This document shows positions 33,302 to 43,433 of a stretch of DNA of 64,000 nt, one piece after another. The translations under genes were made by a program, and so were the position numbers. Numbering within the stretch: position 1 is the stretch's first letter; each line of letters opens with the position of its first letter. The stretch spans positions 1 through 64,000 of the forward strand of contig JACVRA010000185.1 of assembly GCA_019828545.1 (NCBI GenBank), read 5' to 3'. The notes beneath the pieces were generated by a model. It did not search any database. It was given only the letters and a program-made list of their open reading frames with translations, and had not been told where the DNA came from. Origin of the DNA: Paracamarosporium sp. OC-R06-R3 (Eukaryota > Ascomycota > Dothideomycetes > Pleosporales > Didymosphaeriaceae).

Positions 33302-34801
33302 AGTCCGAGCCTTGGAGGCTAGAGAACAGAAGTGTTCGGAAAGATCTGACGATTCGGAACCGCGATCGTCCTTACCGATATAGGACTAAACCATCACGCT
33401 AGCACGTGATCTATCTTACATCCGTTTTGAGCGCTACTTTCGCAGACCTGCACGCGTTCTCCTAATTCATACAGTAGCAGAAGTGTATTTTCTTATTAGT
33501 GAAAGAGATCGTATATACTTCTCCTGTAGGGTTCGTCATGCTATCCTGCAATTTTTCTTTACTACGACCTTCTTGTTACTCCGGTTCCACTAAGGTTCCT
33601 TTGATGATAGCTTCCATGTATCGATCCCAACCTTCTCAATTAAGCTGAAGCGTAAGCACGCCAGATCGGTGAATCCCAAAAGACAAACCCTTCTGCGCAG
33701 CCCAGATCACATCCGAATACGTTACGTACAACGATCAAAGGGAATTCTCCTAGAGCCTTTCGAGGCATTTTAAATATGCAACAGCTCTTTCCTCATCACT
33801 TACCTTTTCTAGAATGTGAAATTAATTTCTGCACTTCGCCAGCACAATATCTTAACCATCACGTGTTCTTCGACGTGCTCGAAACCTTTGTCGTCCAAAA
33901 CGCGAAAGGTGCTATTAGGCGTTGGATTGAACAATGTCGGATCATCAATGCCTTTCTTAAAACTGATTGATTGCGCGTATTCCAGACGGGTTGTCTCGGC
34001 CTTGACTTCAATTTTGAAGCCAATGGCTTCCAATGAAGATGCCACGAAGTGGGATATCTTCTATGCGTGTTCAAGCGTGCGTCAACTTTTTGGTTGTCAC
34101 TGCCAATGTAGTCTTGTATGCCTGTGTTATGGATGCCCTGTAAAAGGATAGCCACCTTGTAAGTGCTTCCGCTGCGAAGGCAAATGCGGTGGTTCTATTT
34201 CCCACTTACGATGCACCGAAGTACAAGTTTGGATATCAGATTCTTACACTGTTCGGTAGCCTAGCTATCAGAGTGTAACCTTTATGTGGCACATGTACAG
34301 GCGTAGAACGTGAGTAACTCTCGGTCTTTCCTCTCCTAAATAGTCGCATTAGAAAGCAGAACTAATTTGTATTTAAGCAAAAGCAAAATCGCAGCGAAGT
34401 TGAAGAAGAGAGCAAGCCGTGACCAGGGTTGAGAAGGGTGTCATCGTGTCATTTCGGTTCTAGCTGAGAGCATTGAAAAATGCCTCACATATTATTCCAA
34501 TAACAAAGTAAACGGGGGTGTTCGTGTAAATTTGGAATCACCGCGCAGGACCTTTCTTAGCGTTAGCTCACATGTCGCTCCGGACGACTAGCCAATACAA
34601 GCGAATTCCCCAGAAACAATACCTCACACCTGGTGAGGTCTGTGAATGGCGAAGCACACTTATCTTATGACGGTTCTACAACCTGCATGGACAAGATAGT
34701 TCCACCTTCCTAATTTGGTAATGATCGTGCATATCGCACCAGACCTCCACAATGTCGCGATATGCACTACCCGCTATTCATGCAAACGCCTTTTGGCAAA
34801 A
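33302..34801. other. AT-rich intergenic stretch, 1.5 kb, one doubtful small ORF
   Basis: Start of the AT-rich island. The only ORF with protein-like composition is 34045-33809 (-), 78 codons, MASSLEAIGFKIEVK and onward. It may be a short orphan or a fragment of an older gene; a possible GTGATG..TTCTAG intron after EHVEEH would make it 63 aa. No family recognised. Confidence 0.4.
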
Positions 34802-34807
34802 TATAAA
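34802..34807 (+). promoter_or_regulatory. TATA box of the cyanophycinase-like gene
   Basis: TATAAA 65 bp before the ATG at 34867, a suitable place for a core promoter. Confidence 0.55.
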
Positions 34808-34866
34808 GGGCTTGATTATCGTACAACAGCCATGTAGGACCAGTCAACCCTTAACCAATTCCCACC

Positions 34867-35760
34867 ATGCTTGTGAGAAACCTTTTCTCCATCGCCCTTG
34901 TGGCAACCACGACCTTGGCTTTCCCATTTGGAAAGCCCACAGCTCGCGACACAAACTCAACTGTCGGGCCAGAAAATGGCCATCTTGTGATTGTCGGTGG
35001 CAACCTGCAGAGCGAGTCCATTTACGAGCGCATCATCTCCCTTGCTGGCGGCTATAATGCTTCCATCGTCGTGGTCCCAACCGCCGGTGGAGACCCTTCA
35101 TACGACCAAAACTTCGCCACCGCAGTTACCTTCCGAAGGCTCGGCGCTACCAACGTGACTGTATTACACACATACGACCCCACTGTTGCGGACACGGACG
35201 AATTTGTTGCGCCACTCAAGAGTGCTAAAGCCATCTTCTTCGGTGGAGGCCGGCAGTGGAGGCTCGTTGATGCGTATGCCGGAACAAAGACTGAAAAGGC
35301 ATTTAATGATGTTCTTGATCGCGGAGGCGTAATTAGTGGATCATCCGCTGGTGCTTCTATCATTGGATCCTTCCTAGCTCGAGGTGATACGTCTGGTAAT
35401 GATATCCTTGTCGGTGACCACACCGTCGGCTTTGGATATTTGAAAAATGCAGCTATCGACCAGCACGTTCTCGTAAGAAACAGACAATTCGACATGTTTC
35501 AGATCCTAGAAGTACAGCCTGAATTACTGGGAATTGCGATTGACGAAGACACAGCTGTAGTTGTGCATGGGAACGATGCGGAAATCATTGGAAGTACATA
35601 CGCGTTGATATATGATGGTGGTTTTTGGTCTAGGGATGGAAGCGGCGGAAAGTATGATCTTCCGGAGAAGAAATTTTATTTCCTTAAAGCAGGAGATAAG
35701 TATGACCTAAATGCGAGGAAGGTTGTTGAAACGGAGACAGCTAGTGGAGATGAACTATGA
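34867..35760 (+). CDS. Secreted cyanophycinase-like peptidase (family S51)
   Basis: Serine hydrolase of the S51 fold; bacterial members cut cyanophycin (poly-Asp-Arg) or single Asp dipeptides. Single exon, 297 aa. Residues 1-18 are a signal peptide (NLFSIALVATTTLAF), so the enzyme is probably exported. The family core is present: GHLVIVGGNLQ at 38-48, IVVVPTAGGDPS at 67-78, AIFFGGGRQWRL at 122-133, and the nucleophile elbow GSSAGAS at 158-164 with Ser160. Two or three NxS/T sites are seen. The usual catalytic His/Glu partners cannot be assigned safely from sequence alone. It sits alone in AT-rich DNA next to orphan genes. Fungal members are scattered in distribution, and transfer from bacteria is possible but not shown here. 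Confidence 0.88.
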   Translation: MLVRNLFSIALVATTTLAFPFGKPTARDTNSTVGPENGHLVIVGGNLQSESIYERIISLAGGYNASIVVVPTAGGDPSYDQNFATAVTFRRLGATNVTVLHTYDPTVADTDEFVAPLKSAKAIFFGGGRQWRLVDAYAGTKTEKAFNDVLDRGGVISGSSAGASIIGSFLARGDTSGNDILVGDHTVGFGYLKNAAIDQHVLVRNRQFDMFQILEVQPELLGIAIDEDTAVVVHGNDAEIIGSTYALIYDGGFWSRDGSGGKYDLPEKKFYFLKAGDKYDLNARKVVETETASGDEL

Positions 35761-36308
35761 GATCAAAGCTGGTAGTATCAATAATCGGTTATTACTTATA
35801 ACCAATATTATATCTTAGTGTATAATAAATGACTCTAGGCTTGATCATCTCATGTCAACATACTAATGCTTATTGATCGTGGATGCTGGAACCGTTCACT
35901 GGCTGATAAGCTCGTAAGATAAATTTGACAGAACTGCTTTCTCCCGTAAATATTCTAAACTGGCTTAGCAAGTATTAGACTCACAGTTTCAAGTCTCTTA
36001 TCCATCGTGCTATCTATGAATTCATGATAGGGTGTCAAAAATTTGACTCCGTAACGCTTAGCACGTTGAATTATGGGTTTTCATATCAGCGAATGTGATT
36101 TTTGTGTTCAATTATATAAATACCTAATACAAATGGTAATGTTTCCAATAAAGGCACGTTCCTAGTTTATTGCACGTCGAAGAACGAACAACTCACGCCC
36201 AGTAGACTTATACAGATCTACTGAGGCTCTCATGAATACTTTTACGACTCTAGGTCATATTTGTCAGATATGTGTATTATCATTCTCTCTAATTATTTTC
36301 TTATGAAA
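35761..36308. other. AT-rich intergenic
   Basis: Strongly AT-rich, TA-dinucleotide-rich sequence with many stops in all frames. No gene. Confidence 0.6.
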
Positions 36309-36734
36309 TTATTCAGCATTTTCTTCGTCATTTCCGATATTTCTTACAGGAGATCCACCACAAGCGGTGTCGAAAGTCCCATATCCTTGAAATGATGGCG
36401 TCCCTGCCGCCAACATTGCGAGATGCTCTCTAAGCCGTTCTTGGACATAATCTCTCATCTCTTCCTGCTGTTGTTGTGCATAATTCTCATTCAGCCGCCG
36501 TGTTCTGTAGACTGTACTTCTGACCCAGCGCCGCAGATCCGACAAGTCCTCCCTAGTTACTATCCCCTTTTGATTTTCAATATCATTATCGATATTACCT
36601 GAGATGTTCTCAATATAAATACTTGCGAAAAATATGCCTACTAATAAAATGACGCCACAGATTCCGATAATAGCTAGGATGAAAAAGAAAATGCCGATGT
36701 TCTGCGGGCTGAAATGGCTAGATAGGAACTTCAT
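36309..36734 (-). CDS. Orphan one-TM protein, 141 aa
   Basis: No family recognised. One hydrophobic helix at residues 14-40 (IGIFFFILAIIGICGVILLV and onward) follows a short N-terminus. After it comes a charged, helical region of about 65 residues (REDLSDLRRWVRSTVYRTRRL, then Gln/Glu-rich), possibly a coiled coil, and an acidic tail. Support for a real gene: protein-like composition inside very AT-rich DNA, and a TTATATAA element about 45 bp before the ATG. Likely lineage-specific membrane protein. No neighbours suggest a role. Confidence 0.5.
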   Translation of the reverse strand: MKFLSSHFSPQNIGIFFFILAIIGICGVILLVGIFFASIYIENISGNIDNDIENQKGIVTREDLSDLRRWVRSTVYRTRRLNENYAQQQQEEMRDYVQERLREHLAMLAAGTPSFQGYGTFDTACGGSPVRNIGNDEENAE

Positions 36735-38072
36735 GTTGGGTTTTATGGTCTAAATGCGACTCCAGTAGTTTCCACTTATATAATGGGAAGAATATAGTCT
36801 CACAAACAAACAAAGTTTGCATTGTAAAGAGGACAACGTACGATGACAACAAAGCGAATCAATCACAATCTTATTTACTTATGAATGTTGAAGATGTCTA
36901 GGCTTTAAGTACTATATATCAATAGATTTAAAGGGCTTAATGATCAATGTTATATATACTTTTAGGCACAACGGAAGGAGCCTCTGCAGAACTGTGAGCT
37001 CCAATCAAGGTTACCAACAGAAGCCAGTAGAAGATACAACATTCGACATTGTGAGTGAATACGTCGGCTTTTTCTCAACAAATGTGATCATGTTTTGTCT
37101 CATGTATAGCGAATTAATGGTATTGAAGAATTTGGAGAGTTACGATGCGTAACAGGTCCGGTTTCCTAGAACTCTTGTTCCACTATCAGCATCAACAAGC
37201 ATTAGCCGATTTTCTACTATCGACATGATTCTTGGGACTAGACTAGTATATTCTAATAATAAAAGTTATCTTCACAGGCTGGGCTGACTACATTTTCATC
37301 TATAAATACAGCAGCTTGCGGGAGCTTCGAGTCTCTCGTATACAGGCGCTAAGTAAGGTGGTCAAGTTTAACCTTCAATTTAGAGGCTGGAAAATTCAAT
37401 CTGATCTGCTATATGGACACAAAAAGAAGAAAATCAGTGCTTATGTCCCTGCTATTGCATATTATCTACCGGGCATTAATGTCAATCATACACTCTGAAG
37501 AACTGGAAGAACAAAGTCACGTTGATCGCAGGACCTCAAAACCAACACAAGGTTCCTATAGTCCGATCTTCCAGGGATGACATTAGAAAAATAGTCTGAA
37601 AACACACCAGCAATGCGACACGGAATTTGATTCGGAGGTCCTAGCATGTATAGAATTCCCTAAACTTTGGGCAACCAACATTTGGTTCACCAAATCTGGA
37701 GCCATCGAGTGGCGGAGTCGTATCCAGTTCCGTATTATTTCAGTGGACTTAAAATAACAGCTTCCTTTGGGAACTTGTAAGCAAAGAACTTTTTTTTAAT
37801 TTGATATGTGTAGATTCGTTTGCACACCACCATCCTCAGTGGAGATTCTTTTTGCATAATATCAAAATTAAACCAGTAAGCATTAGATGGTGAATTACGC
37901 ACCGTATAGGTTCGAGCCATCTCTGGTCAGTGCCGTTACCAAGTGAAATTCAGCATGGCGCTGACCTGAGCTCGCTCTTTAAAACGCCCTGCGCCCAAAA
38001 GCACCCTGCCCAAACGCACCAACACTGGCTCTCATCACCCAAGCCTGGGTTCCACTCTGCATCATCTCAACC
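36735..38072. other. AT-rich intergenic, 1.3 kb
   Basis: TTATATAA (36776-36783) is a likely TATA element for the minus-strand orphan. The rest is AT-rich without coding signal; short ORFs of 60-70 codons here look random. Confidence 0.5.
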
Positions 38073-38561
38073 ATGTGCGAAAAACTCTATCTTGAGATCT
38101 TCATCGAGAAAATGTGGAACGAGATCGGGGTTCGTATAACCGAATATGTTGCCGACACTTGGCTCGAGTTCTTCGTCCTGGACCCGGCCGGTCAGTATGC
38201 TACGATATCATTCGTTGCTTCTATGCTTGCTATTTTCTTACATCCCATAAACGTCATCAAAGACACATGCGAAGATAAGATAAAGGAGTCTCTCAATCGT
38301 AATGATGGCAATCATCCCACGAGTTATGAGGAAGGCGCAGGCGGTAGCGAAATATCGAGCAAGTACTCAGAGGATACCACCGGCGACGAAATTGCCTCAG
38401 ACGACGAACCTGGAAAGGAGGCATCGAAGCTCGCAGATCATTTCAAGAAACTGTGCATAGGCTCAACTCTAGCCCAGGTTCTTTCCGGAGTCCCTGAGGC
38501 TCGCTCTCAGGAAAGCTTTGGCGTGCTGGCTGATCGCGATGCAAACACTTCGGAGATCTAG
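38073..38561 (+). CDS. Orphan protein, 162 aa, one hydrophobic segment and acidic tail
   Basis: Single-exon ORF with no recognised family. Residues 1-40 are amphipathic and helical. A hydrophobic segment (TISFVASMLAIFLHPINVI, about 48-66) may be a membrane helix. The following 95 residues are polar and acidic with a Ser/Glu/Asp-rich part. Composition and length favour a real lineage-specific gene over a chance ORF in such AT-rich surroundings, but no conservation could be tested. Confidence 0.48.
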   Translation: MCEKLYLEIFIEKMWNEIGVRITEYVADTWLEFFVLDPAGQYATISFVASMLAIFLHPINVIKDTCEDKIKESLNRNDGNHPTSYEEGAGGSEISSKYSEDTTGDEIASDDEPGKEASKLADHFKKLCIGSTLAQVLSGVPEARSQESFGVLADRDANTSEI

Positions 38562-40225
38562 AAATACGAGAAACTAGCTCAAAAAATAGGCCATCGCACG
38601 ATCATGGGAATCCGGACACCATCAGGAACAGGAGAGAGCAATTAGTTCGACTTATACTACGGTCATGAGAAGGGCACTGCTGCAAGGTATATTCGGACCT
38701 TGGATTGAGCTCTATACCGAAAGGCAAGAAACATGTTGATGTAGACTAAGGATGGATTGTGCTGGGTTGTTGAGTTTGTACGGCTAGCTTTTCAAACAAG
38801 ACATTAGGGTAGCACATGGTGGCCATTGTTTTCTGAAGCTTGAGTATGATAAATTGGAAATTGGTTGGGTAGCTTGAGCGAATCAATTAAAGCAAGCAGA
38901 GGATTTTGAATCAACGTTGGTATGAATTCTCATGATGTTCGCTATTCTTACAGCAGCTTGAAACAACTCCACGAATCCAGTGCCTCGCCGGATTGCATAT
39001 CCTCGGAAAGGGAACCTGCTATATGAGCCTGGCTTCACACGTTTCACTGCATACTGCGTGAATGAACAACCTCCTCATCTCGACTGGTTTCAGCTCCCCA
39101 GGCTCCTTAATCCTTATAAGTATGCGTCGTGCAAAAGTTTAATTTCTTGTTATCTTTTCTGCGCTTCATGTACTCTCTGCGCTCTCACACTTTCGCAGAT
39201 GGGACGCTTTAGAGACCTGTCACCTACAGCAGCCCTATCTATACATATCAATAACTAAAGAATCGAAGAGATCTGATAAAGTTTTCTTTCAGTATACGCT
39301 CCTGCAGGCTAATCCAATGCTGGCCGCGGTGACGTATGCCCTTTCTATATTCTGAGACAGCATGAGAATCCCAAGAAAGGACCGGGACTCAGTTCTCGCC
39401 TTCCTCCAATAAGTCTAATTCTCCGCAAATGATACCGCGTGAGGCTTTCATCGTGTGCGACGTTCGTAGTGCCGCTGTGTTGTCGATATTGAGTTGACCC
39501 ACTAGCCCAGTTTTCGTGAAACGAGCCTAGGGGAATAAGATGAATCACTTTACGCCAACCGCAACCGTGCAGCCGTTCCTTGTATGAGATAGATTAAGAG
39601 CTACAGGAGGAATATGGCATTCTCGCACGCAGTATCGGGATTACAGTTTCGCTAGAAACGAGAGGGTTGAGTTGGCGGCAGGACGCGCGTGCACGCTAGC
39701 TTTTTTGGAGAGTGGCTGCTTTCTCTGCATCATAGTCTACATGTCGACGCTGCCTCATGGTCAAGATCCTCCACGCCGTCAGCAGGATCCATTGTGTATT
39801 TCTTCCACACTCGCGATGATGTAGAGAGCTCTAAAGCACTGAGTCATGCCAATTCGACATAATTCAAATGACTCGCTTGCTTACCGTCTAAGATCTATAC
39901 TACGAACTTCCATTCTTCGCATCTGGTAGTAACTTTGAGCATGGGTCGATCATACAGCAAGCTATGCTTGCAGTTGCTGACCTGGTCTCCGCGGCTACGC
40001 TTCTGGTTTTGAAACAAGACACCCGCTTTCAGCCCTACCAATGCCTGATCGGTGAAAACTCCGTATCCAGAAGTGATCAGTGCTCTAGGATATGCAGTCA
40101 TCCACTTCAGGAGCGACCCAGACTCGTGGGTTTGGCGGTGGGACAAGGAAATGAAAGTGGCCATTGTGACCACATGTTTGGCATGCTGGGGCTGTTTGAC
40201 ATGTCCTAGTGATGAGCGCCTATGG
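38562..40225. other. Intergenic, 1.7 kb
   Basis: Several ORFs of 60-130 codons without features. A minus-strand ORF (40281-39895) overlaps the AA9 promoter and is not supported. Confidence 0.45.
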
Positions 40226-40232
40226 TATATAA
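40226..40232 (+). promoter_or_regulatory. TATA box of the AA9 gene
   Basis: TATATAA, 197 bp before the ATG at 40423. A CT- and CA-rich leader follows, which fits a long 5' UTR of an inducible secreted enzyme. Confidence 0.5.
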
Positions 40233-40422
40233 GGCGCAGGTCGACTTGTCCTCCGATATCCTCACAGCGTTCTGCCTTCACTCTTTTACAGTCTTTTTGA
40301 CACCTACATTCATTTCACACCACTTCATCGACTGAAGCCCCTTCTTCACGATCTTCGTTGATTTCGAAGCTTAAGCTATTCCTCACCACCGCCAAACATC
40401 CAAAGCATTAAATTCATCTACA

Positions 40423-41229
40423 ATGTCTTTCTCTAAGATTCAGGCCGCCGCGCTCGTTGGAGCTTTGGCTTCCACCGTCTCTGCTCACGGCCATTTGAAC
40501 GCCATCACGGTTGATGGTCAGGCGTACACCGCTTATGACCCCAGCTTCCAATACCAGAGCCCAGCTCCAGAGGTCATTGAGTGGTCTTGCGCCGAGTGCT
40601 TGGACAACGGTTTCGTCGAGCCTTCCATGTATGGCGATGCTACGAAGATTGCCTGCCACAAGGACGCCACTGCTGGTGCCAAAGTTGCCTCTGTCAAGGC
40701 TGGCGGCAAGATCGACATCCAGTGGACTACTTGGCCCGACTCGCACAAGGGTCCCGTCCTCGACTATCTCGCCAAAGTCGACGATGCAACATCTGCCAGC
40801 GCTAGCGACTTGCAGTTCTTCAAGATTGACGAAGCCGCTGTTGACGGCGATGAGTGGGCTACGGACAAGCTCATTGCAAACAACCAGACATGGACCGTCA
40901 CAATTCCGACCGATATCGCTGATGGCCAGTATGTCCTGCGCCACGAGATCATTGCCTTGCATTCTGCGGGCCAGGAGAACGGTGCACAGAACTACCCCAA
41001 GTGCATTAACATCGAAGTCACTGGTGGAGGCTCCGCTAGCCCAACTACCACGGCTGCCGACAAGCTGTACACGGCCGATGACGCCGGCATCAAGGTCAAC
41101 ATCTATGGCGATGTGTCCAGCTACAAGATCCCGGGCCCGGCCGTGTACTCTGCCTCTGCTAAGAGGTTTGTTGCGTTCGTCAAGAAGAGCATTCTCGGTC
41201 TCGGCCGTGAGCATCCCCGCGAGTTCTAG
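40423..41229 (+). CDS. AA9 lytic polysaccharide monooxygenase (formerly GH61)
   Basis: Secreted copper enzyme that oxidatively cleaves cellulose or related beta-glucans. Single exon, 268 aa. The signal peptide (residues 1-21, ends TVSA) is cut just before His22, which becomes the N-terminal copper-binding His of the mature chain (HGHLNAITVDGQAY). The second copper His is His108 in DSHKGPVLDYLAKV. The axial Tyr is Tyr191 in QNYPKCINIEV, and RHEIIALH (His174) gives the usual second-sphere residue. Cys59, Cys78 and Cys194 are among the family's conserved Cys. No CBM1 follows. After IPGPAVYSAS the chain ends in a short basic tail (FVAFVKKSILGLGREHPREF). The long minus-strand ORF across this gene is a codon-bias shadow. 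Confidence 0.93.
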   Translation: MSFSKIQAAALVGALASTVSAHGHLNAITVDGQAYTAYDPSFQYQSPAPEVIEWSCAECLDNGFVEPSMYGDATKIACHKDATAGAKVASVKAGGKIDIQWTTWPDSHKGPVLDYLAKVDDATSASASDLQFFKIDEAAVDGDEWATDKLIANNQTWTVTIPTDIADGQYVLRHEIIALHSAGQENGAQNYPKCINIEVTGGGSASPTTTAADKLYTADDAGIKVNIYGDVSSYKIPGPAVYSASAKRFVAFVKKSILGLGREHPREF

Positions 41230-41996
41230 GTCTGTCACAAAGTATGGCTTCACTCCAGAAATAGGCAACAAAGATTCCAGGAGCTTCTCATAACCTCTGC
41301 TCGGATATAGTGGCATGCACTTCGTGGTTGGCGATCGCCGGAATAGTCTTTTTTACTTCTGTTGTATATACTATCCTTTGAATTCTGTATGAATGCGTGA
41401 TAGATGGCTTCGTGTCGTAGAATACATATCTATTACAAGGCTAAGGAGTTCAAATGCTGTTTAAAACCCGTGAAGCAACCACTTGCATCGAATCGCCTCA
41501 GCATCGTTCTCCGACTCTCATAGCGATCGCTTATCCTTACGTTCTTGTTGCAGGTTAGAAACTCAGTCACGACCATGAACGAACCGACTGAAGGAAGATT
41601 ACTTGTTCCCTTATGACGTTAACTCGTCATGAGGTAGGCGGTAGGATCGAAGGCGTTACCGAATTTGGACATTAATATATGAGAAGTCCGTCGTTAGCGT
41701 ATGCAGAAGTTGCGGTTGAGCGTTTATAGATTTGTAAGCCCACGGGGCGTCACGTGAGCATCTGCATACGGCGTCACCTAAGCGCCGCTTCCAGTCTTGG
41801 TGTCGATTCAACCACGCACTGCTTGGGCACAGCTCCGCCTCTCACTCCCCACGACACACTTATAATTCTTATTCCCGCTTTCGCACGGTCGCAACGTAAA
41901 CCCTATTCGCCTACCTTCCGACCTGCGAGCCCTTCGACTTTCTTTTCTCCTTCTGCCAGTCCGCTACGGTATATTGCCAGCGCACGCGAGGCCGCC
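41230..41996. other. Intergenic
   Basis: 3' end of the AA9 gene, then a CT-rich stretch before the next ATG. Nothing else seen. Confidence 0.5.
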
Positions 41997-42500
41997 ATGT
42001 TTTGTCTACGGAGCTGGATACCCGTTCTCTTCTTTCTGTATGTGCTTCTTCTTCTCGCGCTGGCTGAAATAAACATACTAATTTAACCGCTAAGACTACG
42101 TACCAATGCCTCGCCCGTTTACCTCGTCCTCTTCATTTCCGCAACCTACTTCCTCAACCGACCCTGCGTATACTGCTCGCTTCTACTCTTCATCCTTGTC
42201 GTAGCACTCTTCGACTTCCATACGCCGTGGTTCGAGGCGCCATTATCCACCGAGACTGCGGAGTTAGCGCTCAACGGGACGACTCCGTTCCGAGACACCA
42301 TATTCGAGACTGCCGGAGTACTTGCGCAAGCCGCGAACAACACGGCACAGGCGCTGGTAAAGGGCGCGATGGATAGCATGCGCAACAAGACAGTAGATGC
42401 GGTAGGAGCGAGCGGGTCAGGGAACTACGAGTGGGTCAAGGGCTTGGTAGGGAAGAAGGAGTGGAAGATTCAGTGTCTGGACGTTTTGATTCGAGTATAA
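41997..42500 (+). CDS. Small membrane protein of unknown function, 148 aa
   Basis: Two exons, 41997-42037 and 42095-42500. The 57-nt intron (GTATGT, TACTAAT branch, CTAAG) is a textbook fungal intron, and its removal opens a frame otherwise stopped by TAA. Start context is optimal (gccgccATG). Residues 6-52 hold two or three close hydrophobic helices (WIPVLFFLL, VYLVLFISATYFL, YCSLLLFILVVALFDF). A hydrophilic, helical C-terminal part follows, with repeated Ala/Asn (AGVLAQAANNTAQALVKGAM) and a GNYEWVKGLVGKKEW end. No family is recognised. It is probably a conserved ascomycete orphan of internal membranes. Confidence 0.65.
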
Positions 42501-43433
42501 ATCTTGTTTGGATCAACAAGCGCATGTACAAAGGAAGAGGGTCTACTGGGCCATAATACCATGATCGTGGATGCGGAGTTTGGTTCAGATACAGGCAGAT
42601 GGGTGGCGGTCAGCGATGTTCGATTGCATGTCATGGCGCTTTGGTTTTGGTTGGAAGCATTTACCTGGCGTTGGGTAGTGTCGATGTGCTAGCATGCTTC
42701 ATGCAGTACTTCGTGGTGGAACAGTACATATACGACTCCAGGTACTGAACCCATGCTGCTCAGGGCGACATGATCATGCATATGTGCCTGTGCAAGCTAA
42801 GAAAGGATTCGACCGGAAAGAAAGCAGCGAGCGCGAATAGTAGACACTTTATACCTCATTGTGTAATCATCCGTTTCGTACAGGCGCAAGGAGTGCCAAA
42901 TGCCGAGAGTTGATACGTAGGGAGGACTACATGCCTCTGCGCTCGACCAAGTTTAAGCAAGACAAGGCATTACCCGCATCGCTGCTCACCCGTCCACTAT
43001 CTATCGACATCACAATATTGGTTTATTGATGAGTTGCTTGTTACAGTTTAAGGCGGGGTTCCCTGGCGGGGCAGCCACCAACCGGTGATCGCGCGAGCTG
43101 CACCTTCCTCAACCTCGCCTCATTCATTAGATCATTCCGCATCTGCTCCGCATCTGCTCCGCACCCAATTCCGTCACCCTGGCTAACGTCCTTCACCTCT
43201 CGAGACGTTGTTCTCGCCCCGCGCTCTGGAAGCAGCAAATTTTCGCAAGACCCACCCTTTGTTTTCTCTCGACTTCTTCAATCTCTACCGCTTCTATAAA
43301 GGCTAGAACTCGCGTGCCCCCCACGCATCGTACCCGCTCGACGTTCACACCCGCCCGAATCGCGACTCTTCCACCGGGAAATACGACTAGGGTCAGATTC
43401 TGTTCGAGTGAGGCCAGCAGTAGCTTCGTTGCC
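42501..43433. other. Intergenic, upstream region of the aminopeptidase
   Basis: No domain-bearing ORF. A duplicated CATCTGCTCCGCA unit is found at about 43139-43162. Confidence 0.5.

Noticed and set aside
37860..37925. tRNA-like stretch with GGTTCGAGCC and a short AGATGG/CCATCT pairing
   Set aside because: No 7-bp acceptor stem, D-arm or anticodon arm of proper spacing could be built.
40414..41316. 300-codon ORF on the minus strand across the AA9 gene
   Set aside because: It mirrors the codon bias of the AA9 gene, has no domain or signal, and the plus strand has all AA9 copper ligands.
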